Shown: in pieces, positions 50,301-61,800 of the stretch
Numbering within the stretch: position 1 is the stretch's first letter
Layout: each line of letters starts with the position of its first letter
Origin: Trogon surrucura
Lineage: Eukaryota > Chordata > Aves > Trogoniformes > Trogonidae
Direction of reading: 5' to 3'
Length of the DNA stretch: 64,000 nucleotides
Assembly: GCA_020746105.1 (NCBI GenBank)
Contig: CM036636.1
Location: forward strand, 7,936,001-8,000,000
Position numbers and translations under genes: made by a program
Notes under the pieces: generated by a model
Databases searched by the model: none
The model's input: the letters and a program-made list of their open reading frames with translations, nothing else
Told to the model about the DNA's origin: nothing

Positions 50301-51765
50301 TAACACTTGTGAGTGGCTGCAGGGACATTGCTGTCCCCAAGCCCCCTGCACCTGCAAGGGCTCACAGTGAACTCTCTATATTTAGATTTGCACCCAAAAG
50401 CACTGAAAACAACAACCATCAAGAAACTCCAGATGCCTTAGATCTACCCCAAAAGCAGGGTGCTGACATGGCATGAGCACAGGGTTTGGAACTTGTCGGT
50501 GGGGCTCTGCAGCAGCTGATATGCTCAGGGCTAGGGCCAAGCCTTGGAACAGGCACTTCCCAAACACACAGGCTCTCTTAAGCCTTAAGGGTACAAGAAG
50601 ATGTTTCTCCAGCTGGTGCTCCCCTGTAATGCTGTCCCCTCTCTGGTCATTCCCCATGTGCTTTGAGAGGGTCCCTCCATCCCTCTCCACGTTTCCCCAG
50701 GGTTTTCCTGGTGCTGGTGGAAGCTCTCGCCCACTTGACTTGACACACTCCAAGGAATTTCATCCAAAACCACAAATTCAACATCTTGCTGATGACTCAC
50801 GACTCTACCTCTCCTCTCCAGACCTCCCTCCTCCTGCTCACGCTGCGGCTCAGCCTCTCGCTGACGTTTCCGCATGAGCGCGCAGCCGGCAGCCAAACCG
50901 TAGCATCACCGAACCGGAGCTCAGCCCAGACTGAGCCGCCCCCCTCCCTTCACCCTTGCAGCCTCTGCCTGTGTCTCATGCAGCCACTAACCCGGACCAA
51001 CACATCACATCTGAGCTAGATCCTTTCCGGCGGACTCAGCCCTCAGCACTGTCTGGCTCCGGCAGATTGCTCCTTGCAGGGAGCATCCCCAAGACAAGGT
51101 GTCTCCACTCAAGCACGGAGCTGGAGGGGGTTTGTCCTGGCCACGGTCACCTTGAACCCTGACGACCGCAACATCTGCCCCAGGACACCTCATCCAGGCT
51201 GTTGTGTCCATCCCGTTTCACTGCCCACGAACATCAATGCTGGCAAATGTCACCTCCAACCAACCTTGCTGCCAACCTGCCAATACCTGGTAGAGAGGAT
51301 TTTTCAGGGCTGGGTTGAGAGCCCGGTGGATCGGTGGGACTCTCTTGGTTTGAGTTGTCTCCATCTGGTTCAGCAGGTAACACTTTTTGGGGTGGAAACT
51401 CCCTAACTGAGGTGGGTTTGGGCAGCGTGGTGTGCTGCAGACACCTGTGCCACCACAGAGAGGTGTAGGTGCTCCTGCAATGCAAAAATTAGTAACATCT
51501 CGTAAGAAAACATCCTGATCTGGGCTAAAACCACTTCAAATATTAAAGATCATTTCATTTTTACAAGTAGGGAGAAATGTGTGAGTCTCCAAAACCTCGA
51601 CTTGGTCTCACGTACCGAACTCTCTTGCAGGGCAAGTGGGAGAAGCAGCAGCTGCCCACCGTCACCGAGAGGCTGCGGGAGCCGGTCCCTCGCTGCCCGC
51701 CCGCCCCAGGGCCCAGGCCTGCCGCCCCCGTCCCCCTCGACCTGGGCAAGCTCAGGAGGGACTGA
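37989..51765 (+). CDS. DBH: Dopamine beta-hydroxylase, complete, 12 exons
   Basis: DBH converts dopamine to noradrenaline in chromaffin granules and synaptic vesicles, using copper, ascorbate and oxygen. Exons: 37989-38324, 40567-40713, 42048-42305, 43694-43870, 44301-44403, 45910-46076, 46792-46935, 47047-47085, 47994-48053, 48663-48790, 49026-49185, 51631-51765. They sum to 1854 bases, 617 residues plus TGA, the length of the human enzyme. All junctions are GT-AG and the frame is unbroken. Order: signal-anchor helix (about 20-38), DOMON domain (about 55-170), then the two copper domains. Copper ligands are all present: H261, H262, H332 (CuH) and H411, H413, M486 (CuM). The start at 37989 has A at -3 and aligns with the human N-terminus; the upstream in-frame ATG at 37950 falls in the TATA-like box. 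Confidence 0.97.
38325..40566 (+). other. DBH: DBH intron 1, about 2.2 kb
   Basis: Holds a 50-base-period duplication near its 5' end (38421-38515) and an AT-rich stretch at about 39180-39430 with several ATTA and TAAT motifs. No exon-like sequence other than the flanking exons is seen. Confidence 0.7.
38421..38515. repeat. Direct duplication, 50-base period, in DBH intron 1
   Basis: The 45-base unit beginning acgatgcacg and ending ggaaaaggtcc occurs at 38421-38465 and 38471-38515, with three mismatches and a five-base spacer. It is a recent local tandem duplication and could be a variable-number locus. Confidence 0.93.
42766..42784 (+). repeat. Poly-A run (A19) in DBH intron 3
   Basis: Nineteen A following tactc. 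An AATAAA lies about 75 bases upstream, but no gene-like body is recognisable, so this is listed only as a homopolymer. Confidence 0.85.
43694..44403 (+). other. DBH: DBH exons 4-5: CuH copper site
   Basis: Exon 4 (43694-43870) encodes EALVHHMEVFQC with H261 and H262. Exon 5 (44301-44403) encodes YLRLEIHYHNPLVFG with H332. These correspond to the three histidines of the electron-transfer copper centre (human H262, H263 and H333, numbering offset by one). Disulfide cysteines in FQC, GPCDSK and YCRH are kept. Confidence 0.93.
44987..45000 (+). repeat. Poly-A run (A14) in DBH intron 5
   Basis: A homopolymer following cacatt in a 1.5-kb intron. No linked retroposon is recognised. Confidence 0.8.
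46792..48790 (+). other. DBH: DBH exons 7-10: CuM oxygen-activating copper site
   Basis: Exon 7 (46792-46935) encodes FASQLHTHLAGRKVVTV with H411 and H413. Exon 8 is only 39 bases (47047-47085) and exon 9 only 60 bases (47994-48053, GDELITTCTYNTEDRS). Exon 10 (48663-48790) encodes GGFGILEEMCVNYVHYYPQT with M486, the methionine ligand. Intron 9, between 48054 and 48662, includes an AT-rich patch at 48240-48440. Confidence 0.92.
49026..51765 (+). other. DBH: DBH exons 11-12: dimerisation region and tail
   Basis: Exon 11 (49026-49185) encodes EEVCMCPQ, whose two cysteines match those that link subunits in human, and the conserved HCNKSSAVRF with a glycosylation sequon. Exon 12 (51631-51765) encodes a diverged, proline-rich tail (VPRCPPAPGPRPAAPVP). 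It keeps C595, the partner of C153 in the human disulfide scheme. Intron 11 is 2.4 kb with no recognisable insert. Confidence 0.88.
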
Positions 51766-52480
51766 CCCAAGGGCCGCTCCTTCCATCACGAGGGGAAGAG
51801 CCTCCAGGCAGGAGCATCCATGAAGGACGTCGCCCCATCACCGTCCCGGCATCCTTGTCTGCGCGGCGATGCCAGCCGGTGCCCTGGCCCCTGTCTCCGG
51901 AGGGCGTTAGGACTCACGAGCTAGAGTTCAGAAAGTACTCTGGAGATGGAAAGCGCTATATTTAGTGTGTTATTAGCAATCCTGGCTCTGAGTAATGCTG
52001 CTTTCCACCCCCGGAATAATAATGTGAAGGTTTGCTATTGTGCTGAACACAGCACAGCCCTGGGTAGGGCGGGGAGAAACCCACTTTCCCGCAGGGAAAC
52101 TGAGGCATGGAGCAGAGACCTGCAGGGGAGCAGCACACAAGCCTTCCCACCTTCTCAGCCTTCCCACGGTCCCGTTTAGCTGGAGGCAGCTTTGCAGGCA
52201 CTCTTCTATGCTCGGACCCACGGCGAGGATGGAGGGAGGGATGTCGTGACACCCACCCGGCACTTGCTCCCTGGTGCAGGGACGGCAGCTCCCACCACGC
52301 TCCTCCTCCAACTCCCCCACACTGGGGATTATTCATCTTGAGGCCAATGGCCAAGAACAAATGATATCTCTGTGCTGGGGTTTAGAAAGTGGGAGGAATG
52401 GGGTGAGAGGGACATGGGGGGAAAAAACAAACCTTTTGGCAGGAAAAATGACTCCATTAAATACCTAAATGTTTAAAGAA
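51766..52480 (+). other. DBH: DBH 3' untranslated region
   Basis: No conserved frame follows the TGA. An ATTAAA hexamer at 52456-52461 precedes an A-run and T-rich sequence (gctttttgctgttg), giving a 3' UTR of about 0.7 kb. An AATAAA at about 53500 is a possible longer end. Confidence 0.5.
52456..52461 (+). terminator. DBH: Candidate polyadenylation signal of DBH (ATTAAA)
   Basis: The commonest variant hexamer, about 690 bases after the stop codon. The A13 run just downstream (about 52480-52492) is genomic and would confuse oligo-dT mapping. Confidence 0.45.
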
Positions 52481-54086
52481 AAAAAAAAAAAAGAAATAAT
52501 TGCTTTTTGCTGTTGAGCTCGGAAGAGAAAATACTCAGGAGAAGAAGAGGAAAGGCCAGCAATGTGGTAGGAGAGCCCATCCCTCCTGCCAGGCACCGGC
52601 CCCTCGTTGCAGGTGGGATCCAGGGCAGGGTGGCAGCCAAACCCTGCCCTCCCAGCTACCGTGAGCTTAAGGGGAAATCTCAAGTCAGATTTTTTTGAAG
52701 TAAAACATCATCTTCGCTTGCACACAGCAGATCTCTGGCTTGGCAGGGAGGCAGCATGCTCGATCCCTCATTTATCCCCAGGAAAAAGAGACAGGACCAT
52801 GGTCACCCCCCCTTCTGCCCTCGGTCAGGGCAGATTCAAGGAGGGTAACCACCTCCTATACAGAGAAAAAAAAAAAAAAATCACTCTAATCTGGTTTTTT
52901 TTTAATGTTTCCAGTAAAACCAAAGCATGTGAGAGTTCAAACTTTGCCCGGGGCGCTTGTTGCACAAGGCGAAGGAATTGAAATCAGCTCTAAAGAGGGT
53001 ACAAACCAAGCAAACCTAGTCAAGGGAAATAAAGCGAAAAACATACAGGGTGATTATTTCTTCGGGCGGGTGAGAGCTTCAGCAGAGATCAGCTCCTTGC
53101 TGTGCTGCTGAAGTTGGAGCCCAGCAAGGGGAGCAGAGCAAGGGACGATTATGGGGAGAGGTTTGGAGCAGCTGCCCCTTCCCCTTCGCAGCTGGGGGTT
53201 CGTGGGCTGTGTGTCTGTGATGAAAAACCTTCCCCGACGCCTTCCAGACCAGCTCTGGGCTGCTGGAGGCTGCGAGGCTGGCAGCAGGCAGCTCAGCCTC
53301 TGCCTGCATCCCCTTCTCCATCAGAAACTAAAGGGAGTCACCTCCAAGGTGACCCTTGGGAAGGTGCCAGCTGAGCAGACAGGAACACGGAGCTGCCGGC
53401 AGCTGGGGGCAAGGGAAGCCCTGGTGTTGGTGGCCCAGCCGGTGGGCTTATACCACAGCACCGAGAGGGTCCTGTCTGTACCAGGAGCAGCCCAGAGGAA
53501 ATAAAACCAAAAACTGTGCCTGCAACAACCCTGACTGCGACCAAGCAGGGGCAAGACGGGATGAAGGGATGAACCGGTGCTTGCAGAGATGGGAAGAACA
53601 TGCCTGGAAACCCTCTGGGCAAAGCCAACAATTTCCCAACGCAGAAGAATCCTTCAGCAGGCAAAGCATCCCTGATGTGAGCCTGGGCAATGGTCTTGAG
53701 CCCCCTGGTCTTCCCCCTGTGGCCCCCACAAGTGCTCCCACCCCAGCACCAAGTCCCCAGGGCGCAGTCTGGACAAGGTGAAATCCATTAGAGCGGGGAC
53801 CGATGCAGCAAGGAATTGGATAAAAGGCGGGTTTGGAGGCTACAGATGTACCAACAGCAGAGTTAGTTTAAAAAATACATTTCCAGGCAGTTTGCAACTA
53901 CATTTTGGGGAAAAGGGTTTCCAGCAAAGTCAAAAATTGAAACCACTTCATTCGCAGTCGAGCAAAACACTGTTTTCACGCCAATTAACCCATGGAAAAG
54001 AATTATTGCTGTAGTGGTACTGCTTCATTTAGAAAACAGAGCAATGAAATTTTTGGACTTTTTGGAATCTCTCCCTCCTCTTCCCC
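52481..54086. other. Intergenic region between convergent DBH and SARDH
   Basis: About 1.6 kb without recognisable exons. It includes an A15 run near 52865 and an AATAAA near 53500. Neither strand has a frame with family similarity. Confidence 0.6.
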
Positions 54087-54092
54087 TTTAAT
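54087..54092 (-). terminator. SARDH: Candidate polyadenylation signal of SARDH (ATTAAA, minus strand)
   Basis: Plus-strand tttaat reads ATTAAA on the minus strand, about 165 bases after the SARDH stop codon. No stronger hexamer lies between it and the stop. A longer 3' UTR is possible. Confidence 0.45.
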
Positions 54093-54256
54093 TTGACCTA
54101 AATTTGCTTGATGAGTTCTTTCAGATGTTTGCCCAGCTCTCCCAGCAGACCCCGGAGCCAGCTGGGGCACTCAGGGGCTGGGAATTCATCCGGCAGCTCC
54201 TAACAGCATCTTCTCTCTCCCCATCCCAGTGTCTGCAGCACCCGCTCGCCGCACTC

Positions 54257-55816
54257 TCAGTAAAAGCCCTTCACCCGCTTGTTGTCCGGGTCAAACGGGG
54301 ACTTGGTGTGTGCTTGGGCAGGGTAGGTCATTCCCATGCGCTCCAGCTCGTAGCTGCCACTCTTCACAAAATCCAGAGAGACCTGCACGGCAGAACCATG
54401 GGAAAAACCTCAAGAGATGCTGCGAGGTACTGCTGGGGCATCCCAGCTCCATCCACCACTGGGCAAGCTCCCCCACCACTCTGCAGATCCGCTTTCTGCA
54501 GAAAACCCAGCTCTGAAATCCCAGGAGGTTGCACAGAGAGGAGGAAAGCAGATTTTTAAAAGCACTCAGCTAAAAAAAAAAAAAATAATAAAAAATGCAG
54601 TCTTTAGTTTTTCTGAAGGTTTTTTTTTTTTTTTCTCCTGTGGATTTTTTCAACAGCACCCAGTGCAAGGTGCTGGAACTGGCCGGAGGGGCCATGTGAA
54701 GCATTTTGCAGGGCCAGGGGCCCCACAGCGTGACCACCCGTACGTGGTGCCTCTCCCCATCGTTGCCGTTTCGGCCCCCGCGGGAGCTCAGCCGGCGGCC
54801 GCTGGCAGCGGAGCGGTGCCCGCAGCGGGTGTGCAAGCGGGGAGAGCGCTGCGATGGATGCACTCGGCGGGGATGCGCTCGGTGCCGCATCGGTGCCTCG
54901 CTGGAGGCAGGAGGGGACCATATGGTGTCCCCCACTGCCACCGCCGTCCTGCTGCCTGGGGCAGGCGGGGGCGGCCGGGAGAGAGCAAGATGTAATAGGG
55001 AGGAGAAGGGAGAGAATGGGAAAGGGGGTAAAGAAAGGTCTAGGGGGGGAATGTTCACCTTGGGGAGAAAAAGTGGTCCCTGGGGGCCGAGGGGGTGACT
55101 GGAACACAAAACTGGGAGCCTTGGGAGCCTTGTGCTGATGCAGGATTAAAAGTCAAGGCAAGCCACAGGAAGGAAGCATGAGCTATGCACCGCTCGTGGT
55201 TTGCAAGAGGGAGGGTCCCTGGGGATGTCACCCACAGCCCTCTGTCCCCACACGTGTTCCCTGGCCTCTGCCTCCAGCACACCGCTTAATGAGGGCATCT
55301 GATTCACTATCCAGGAGTCTCCCAGGGTTAATTAAGAGCCTGCTGCGTTCCTATTGGTCGTTGCTCCCTATAACATAAGTTAATTCACTGCTGCAATTAA
55401 ATTCTCAGTTGCAATTAACATCTGAGTCCACGCTTGAGCCAGAGAGCATCGCCAGGGCCCTGCAGACCGACAGCCAGTGAGACCGGCCGCGGCATCCCTC
55501 ACCCTTCAGCCTCCACCGCGGGGGAAGCACAGGAGGGGCCAACCCATCGTGCTCCCCCGACGGCGGTGGGTTTGCAATGAGCTTGTGCATACGGCTTCAA
55601 AACCAAGCACGGGTTACCTTCCCCCTCCAGCAAAGTCCCACAACCATCCCTGGGGGCTGGTGGAGGGGGTGTGTACTCACCGGGCCCCCTGCGGGGTCAC
55701 GGATGTAGCCATAGGCGATGGTTTTGTCGATGGTAAAGCCAAAATCTGCTCGACGGATGTGGCCGACCACCTTGCCGTCCCGCCAGACCGCTTCCAGGCC
55801 GAACATCGGCACCCTC
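54257..55816 (-). other. SARDH: SARDH last two exons, C-terminal domain
   Basis: The exon at 55816-55681 encodes [20 protein letters not shown] and [16 protein letters not shown]. The final exon, 54382-54257, encodes [17 protein letters not shown] and the terminus KRVKGFY. The intron between them (54383-55680) contains a CpG-rich segment at about 54760-54970 and AT-rich sequence at 55320-55430. Confidence 0.92.
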
Positions 55817-58800
55817 CTGCAAGGCAAAGGCAGAACTGCCGTCAGCAAAGCCCCTCCTTGGGACCCCACGGGGCAGAGGGGCTTGGGGTGACCGGACCTG
55901 CCCACATGCTGGGGCTCCCGCCTCCCACAGGTTCATTAACGTCCCCGCATTGATCCCATACCCTGGCAAAGCCCCTCCAGCCCGATCTGCAAAACCTCCC
56001 GCTGTTCTGGATGAAACAAGATAAACCCACACCCTGTCACACTGCTTCCAGTTCCCATTAAACATCCAGCAGGGAATTTGCAGTGGGATTTAAATTAGAG
56101 ACGGAATTAGAGCATGGAAAACAGCAGAGCCAGTTTGCAACTGAGCTCCATGCGTGGGCGCAGGGCTGGATGGGGATGGATCATAGAATCCTAGAATGGC
56201 CGAGGCTGGAAGGGACCTTAGAGATCATTTAATCCAACCTCCCTGTCATAGGCAGGGACGCCTCTCAACTAGATCAGGCAACACATGGGGACTGAACGGG
56301 GATTGAACCCATGACCTTGGTGTTATCAGCACCATGCTCTAACCAAGTGAGCTGACCGGCCTGTATGAGGGTACTCGTTTCACTGGCACTGGGTGCTGCC
56401 TGCCAGGGCTACTCACTCCTCGGTGGTGAAGCAGACAAGGCGGCGGAAGATGCCCTTGGCTTTCTGAGCCTCCACAGCCTCCCGGCCCAGGAAGGGGATG
56501 CTGGACTTGAGCTTGCAAGTGAAGGCCAAACCTGCTTCTAGGGGGGTATCATCGGAGCGCAGGTCTGCGTGCCAGTGCCTGTACCCTGCAAAGAGCAAGT
56601 GAGGGTTGCCCAGCCACTCCCTGCTATGGCAGCAAGCCCAGGGCGAGCGGCATCAGGAGACCAAGACATCACCCCTACCTCTTGGACATCCCCCTCGATT
56701 CACTGGGGAAGTCTCAGCAAGGATCTCTGGGGCTGGTAGCATCCCTGCCAGCAGCTGCCAGGCCCCCAGTCACCCTAACGCCCCCTCGAAGCTGGGAAAA
56801 ACTCATTTGCCGTGGTCCCCTGGTGAGAGGCGAAGCAGCGAGTGCTGCTGTAAGGGAAACAAGAAACCTTTCTCAATGCTGAGGCTGTCGATGGCTCTGT
56901 AGCCGGCGTTGGTGATGCCGTGCCGGGCCCCTGCCTGCATCACTGCCTGGTAAACCTTCACGCAGTCCGCCTTGGGCACGTGCAGCTCCCAGCCCATCTC
57001 GCCGACGAACGATAACCTCATGGCACGGACCTGAGAAATGCAAGAGACCAAATATTGCTGCGGACAGAGCCAGGCTGGGCAGGACCTGGCACACACACCT
57101 GTGTGCACACCCTGCTGTGGTGGAAGGCATTTCTTTGCTCTCCCTAGTGCAGGAAGCCAGGGTCAGACCAAATTTCTCATCTCTGGACAGCCAAGGTTTG
57201 GCAACTTTAACCCAGCTATCAGTGCTCAACAGGGATGGCCAGCGGGTGGAAGTGGTTGCATTCAGCGTCCCCTGGGCACTGACCCCAGCGCTGTCACACC
57301 AGCCGGGCTGGGGTTAGACATGATGCTCCAGCTCCAGCCAAGCTTTTGTCTCCCTCTGCTGATCTACCACCTCCAGAAGAAAGCCCACAGGCTCCCCCAG
57401 CCCTGCATCTCCCCACATCAGACTGGGAAGCCGGTCACCAGCAGGAACGTCTTGCTTTGGGGCGTTTCATGGCTGCTGTCCCTTGGGGACATCCCCACGG
57501 CAGAGGGACTTAGAGACCCCACACTTCTGGGCAGGGACTGAGCCCTGTGTCCCGACCCACACCCCGCTCATCCGGGAGGATGCTCAGGTTCCCCCAGAGG
57601 AGGTTGTGCCCCAAAACATCACTACTCTCTGCTGCCAAATTAGCTCCACACCAAATTCATGAAGCTCTAAAAAGGAACGAGCAGATCAGCACAGGGGAAT
57701 CGCTGCTTCTCGGAGGAAGCCTCATCCTTGGAGATCTTCCTCCCTGCCTGCCTGCATTCCCAGGGGCACAGACATCCTGGCTGTGCTGGGACTACCTTCC
57801 CTCTTCTTGCTCAGGCAGGCTTGCCTGCATCCTCCGATTGCCCCCACTGAGTCTGTCTGCATTCCCAAAGCTTTCCAGGCTGGCTGGGGACACCCCAGCT
57901 TGGGCACCTTCCCTGGAGATACCCCTTGAGGTTGACCTGCATTTCCCTCTGCTTCATCCCTTTGGATTTCTTTGCATCCTCCCCCACAGAAGCCCCTCTT
58001 ATTCATCCCTTCGGATGCACATCAACTGCAAATGCACATCTTGCTTTGGGAGAGAGATTAACTCAGGAGATTCACATCAGATTGCGATCTGCAGTCTTAA
58101 TAAAGCACTTTTCAGCTAGGAAGAGACTTTCAGGCTAGTTCTGTTGGCCGGGCACACCCCGCAGCTTTGGGGCTGCCTTGCCCATGTTTGGTCTGGATTT
58201 CACTGGGGCAGAAGATTCCTTGTGCTTTTGCTGAGCTCTTACTACAACTTAGAGCTTGTCTCAGCTGCGTTCTCTACTCCTGGGTATAAACAACAACAGA
58301 CAAGAGCAGCCACTGCCCACACCAAGCAGGGAACAGGCACAAGGAGCACCAAAGGGGTGCCTGGGCTCTCCTCTGCGAGTATGGCCAGCGGGCAACAGCT
58401 GAGAACCCAAATCCATCCTTGCTTCCCCAGCACCCCTGTGCTCTACAAGCCCTGTCCTCAAGCAGAGTTTAAGGCAGTTTTTACAAGGCCTTAACCTTTA
58501 CAATAGAAAAGGAGAGGAGGAAGGAATTCAATAGGTATCGAGAATTTATTTTGAGCCTCCTCACAAGAAGCTGTGCCAGGGAGCCATCGCTGTTTTTGTC
58601 CCTGCCCCAGCCCCGCAGCGAAGCACAATGGCTGGAAATCGCTTTTCGAGGTGCGCAGACACAGGAGGTGTGGAGAAGCTTTTCATTCCACACAAAGGTG
58701 TCACCTAATTAGGCAACAGCCAGAGATCAAGCTGCTGCAGCCAGCTACAATCTTCACCACGGCAGATGCTCTGGGGATCGACAGGCAACTTCCCAGCCCA

Positions 58801-61800
58801 TTAACCCTGCCTGCCACCCAGCAGTCTGCACTGCAGCTAAAGTGCACTTTACTTGCAGGAGCAAGTTGCTCCTGGGAGAAACTTCCCCTCAAACAACTCC
58901 TGCTCCAGGAGAGAGAGCATCCCCATAAGAGCAGTGAGGAGAGCAGCGTGCCATAGAAAACAGGGTTCCTCAGGAAAACTGGGGTGCCAGCTGTCAGCGT
59001 TGCAGAGGCAGGAGTTGGGGCTACACCCAGGCGTGCGTACCCCAGGCAGGGGTGTGCATCCCACCACGGGGGATGTCAAGGGCTGGGCTCAGCTGCTCCT
59101 GCATGTTCTCTGCTGACAGGCTTTTCTGTCAGATTTCAATTGGAGCTATGAAATAACATCAATTCCCGGGTCTTTGAGCAGCATTTCAAAAGCATTTTAA
59201 GTATTCTAGAAAATGAAAACCTGAACTTTACCCTGTATCCAGCCGTGAAATTCAAAGGGAGACCTTTCTCTGCTGTTCAATACAATGAGATATGCTATAT
59301 ATAAGCTCACAAACCAATCGGTAATTTCCAGAGTCATTAACTCTGCTGGAACTCTCCTTTCACTTCAGCTGAATTTGTTCAACTACTGAGTTAATGCACA
59401 CAAATCTCAGCGATAACTTTTTTAAGATGTTGGGTTCAGTTTAATCCTCCTGGAAGGCAATAATATTGGTGAAGGCTTCAGCTCACTGTCTTGAGAAACC
59501 CTCCTACTCTAATTCCAGAGTGGGACCAAGTCCTCTGTGCTCGTGGGGATGTGACAGAGACCTCCCAAAGGGTGATCCCGGCAGCAGGCAGGGCCCCCCC
59601 CTCCCCAGCCCAGAGTCCTCGCACACCCCTTGGGCAGGAAAGCATTTTTTTCTGACAGCCAGAGCGTTTACACCCAAAGGAAGCCACAAAATTCCTACCA
59701 GCTATTTCTTCCACACAGGAGGGAATTATTTTTTTGTAAACTCAAAGCAAAAATGCAAATAACCATGGTTCTGGAGACAAGAACATTTATACACCTTTCC
59801 CAGGGGATGAATAGATTATTATGAGATGTTATCACAGGCATGACAAGGGAGGGTGTGGGGAGGATTATAAATTACCACTGGAGACTACAATGCAATGTGT
59901 CGGACAACCTGCAACAAGGGATTAGCTTTCGGATCCTTCACGTCACTCTCTCCCACCAAGGGACACTGGACATACTGTGAGTTTTCTGTGCGCTGATGGT
60001 GATGGTTTGGAGGATTAATCCGAGTTGGGCAAAATGTGTGGCTTAGTTAAACCATCCGAACCACCCTGGCTAGGCTCTTGTTCACAAATCAAGTAGCCTT
60101 GATCTGATTTAGCAGCAATCCTTTCAGCTGCTGGCTGCATTTGAATTAAAGTCACTTTAATTCTGAATGAAAAGTGGCTGTGCCTGGCTTAACCCAATTT
60201 CACTAACATCCAGCCGGCCTCCAGCTCCCTGTTTTCCCACTACCTTTTACAGGACAGACTGATGCACCTTCACCCCCTTCATCACCATCACAAATGGAGC
60301 CGAGAGCCCGAGCGAACACTCGGTCCCTCCACGAGATGCCCTGGGACTGCCACCTGCCCAGATTCCCCGTGGCAAGGATGGGGTACAAACTCGACCCTCT
60401 CTTCCAAAGGGGTGTTTTTGCAGCGAAAGGAATATTTCATATGGGAGAAACACAAATAAGAAATGGAGGCAGAGCTTCTTGGGTAAACCTTGTAAAAGGT
60501 TTTTCCCACTCCCAAACCTTGCCATCGCCCCTAAGGGCTTCTTGTCCTCTTGCTCCAACACCGAGGGGCTCAGCCCAAGGTGTTAGTGCAGAGCACGACC
60601 ATTTCTGCGCTTTTCTTTCATAACTGCTGACGTGAGCCCTGAAGTCTGGGCAAACGAAGGAGGATCTGTGCTTGTACAGAAAGCTTAAGGCTGTCTGACT
60701 TCTGTGATCAAACAGCGGCTCTGCAGGCTGTCCAGGCATTACCACCGGGACTTGACACGCTTTACATTAAATTGTCCCTATTTTTTTTAATGTTTAGGGG
60801 AAAATGGAGTGTCTAGAGCGTCAGATAAATCTCTTTATCATGACTGCTCACCCCTAATCCATGGGAAACAACTCTTGTTCCTCTGACATCACTGCAAAGC
60901 CATAAGTGACCATATCCTTTACCCAAGCTCAGCCCAGGTTATGATGCTGCCAAGCAAGCAACTGGGGAGGAAAACATGGTGCTCCCACCTTGATTTTCTG
61001 TTTTTCCCAACACCAAAAAAACCCACACCAAAATCTCCCAGGAAGGAGGAGGCAGAAGGGGTCCCTAGCAGAGGATGCTCAGCTGGGTGGGGTCGAGCCC
61101 GGGAGAGCTGGAGGGGCAGCCCCGTCCTACCGTGCATCCCGCGGCCGTGGCGAGTTTGTGGGTGGAGAAGGGGAAAGCCTCGTTGCTGAGGTCGGTGTCG
61201 AGCACTTCTTGGAGGACCACGCGGCTGTGGGGAAACAGCAAAAGCGGCTGCAGTGAGAGGATGTAGCTCGCCAGCATGCTCTGAAGGTTATCACCGAAAC
61301 TTGCTTTTTCAGCTTGTTCTCGCTCTGATGGGGAGCTGACACGGATGATATGCGAGGCAGTGAGAGCCTCGAAAGAAATGCCAGTTCCCCAGCAAACGGA
61401 GCATTGCCTGGTGCCGTAGGGCTCACACCTGCCCTACCAACACAAGGACCTGGACTGCATCCGAGCCATCCCTCCCTCCCTCCCTGCATTGCTGTACCCA
61501 TCTCTCCATCAGCCACAGGTCACGGCGCAAGGACTCACCTCAGGGGACCCTGGATGCTCATCATGCCCAGCTCCTCCGAGCAGTCGAGGAGTTGGCACTG
61601 GAACCTCATGTCCTGCAGCACGGCAGTGATGTGAGACCAGTTGTGCTGGGCCACGGCCCCGCCGATCGCCAGGTAGTAGCCGTCCCCTATAAGACACCCC
61701 CCCGGCAGCTTTTCAGGCTTGAAAGCATCGGGCTGGGGGCAATGTCCAGCTCAGCTCAGGGCCAGTTTTCCTTTCCAGAGGCTGAGCTGCAGCCCTGAGC

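Noticed and set aside
56288..56361. tRNA-Ile gene on the minus strand
   Set aside because: The tRNA-like sequence is fused directly to a CR1 3' end and has substitutions in the stem and B box, so it is the head of a SINE rather than a working tRNA gene.
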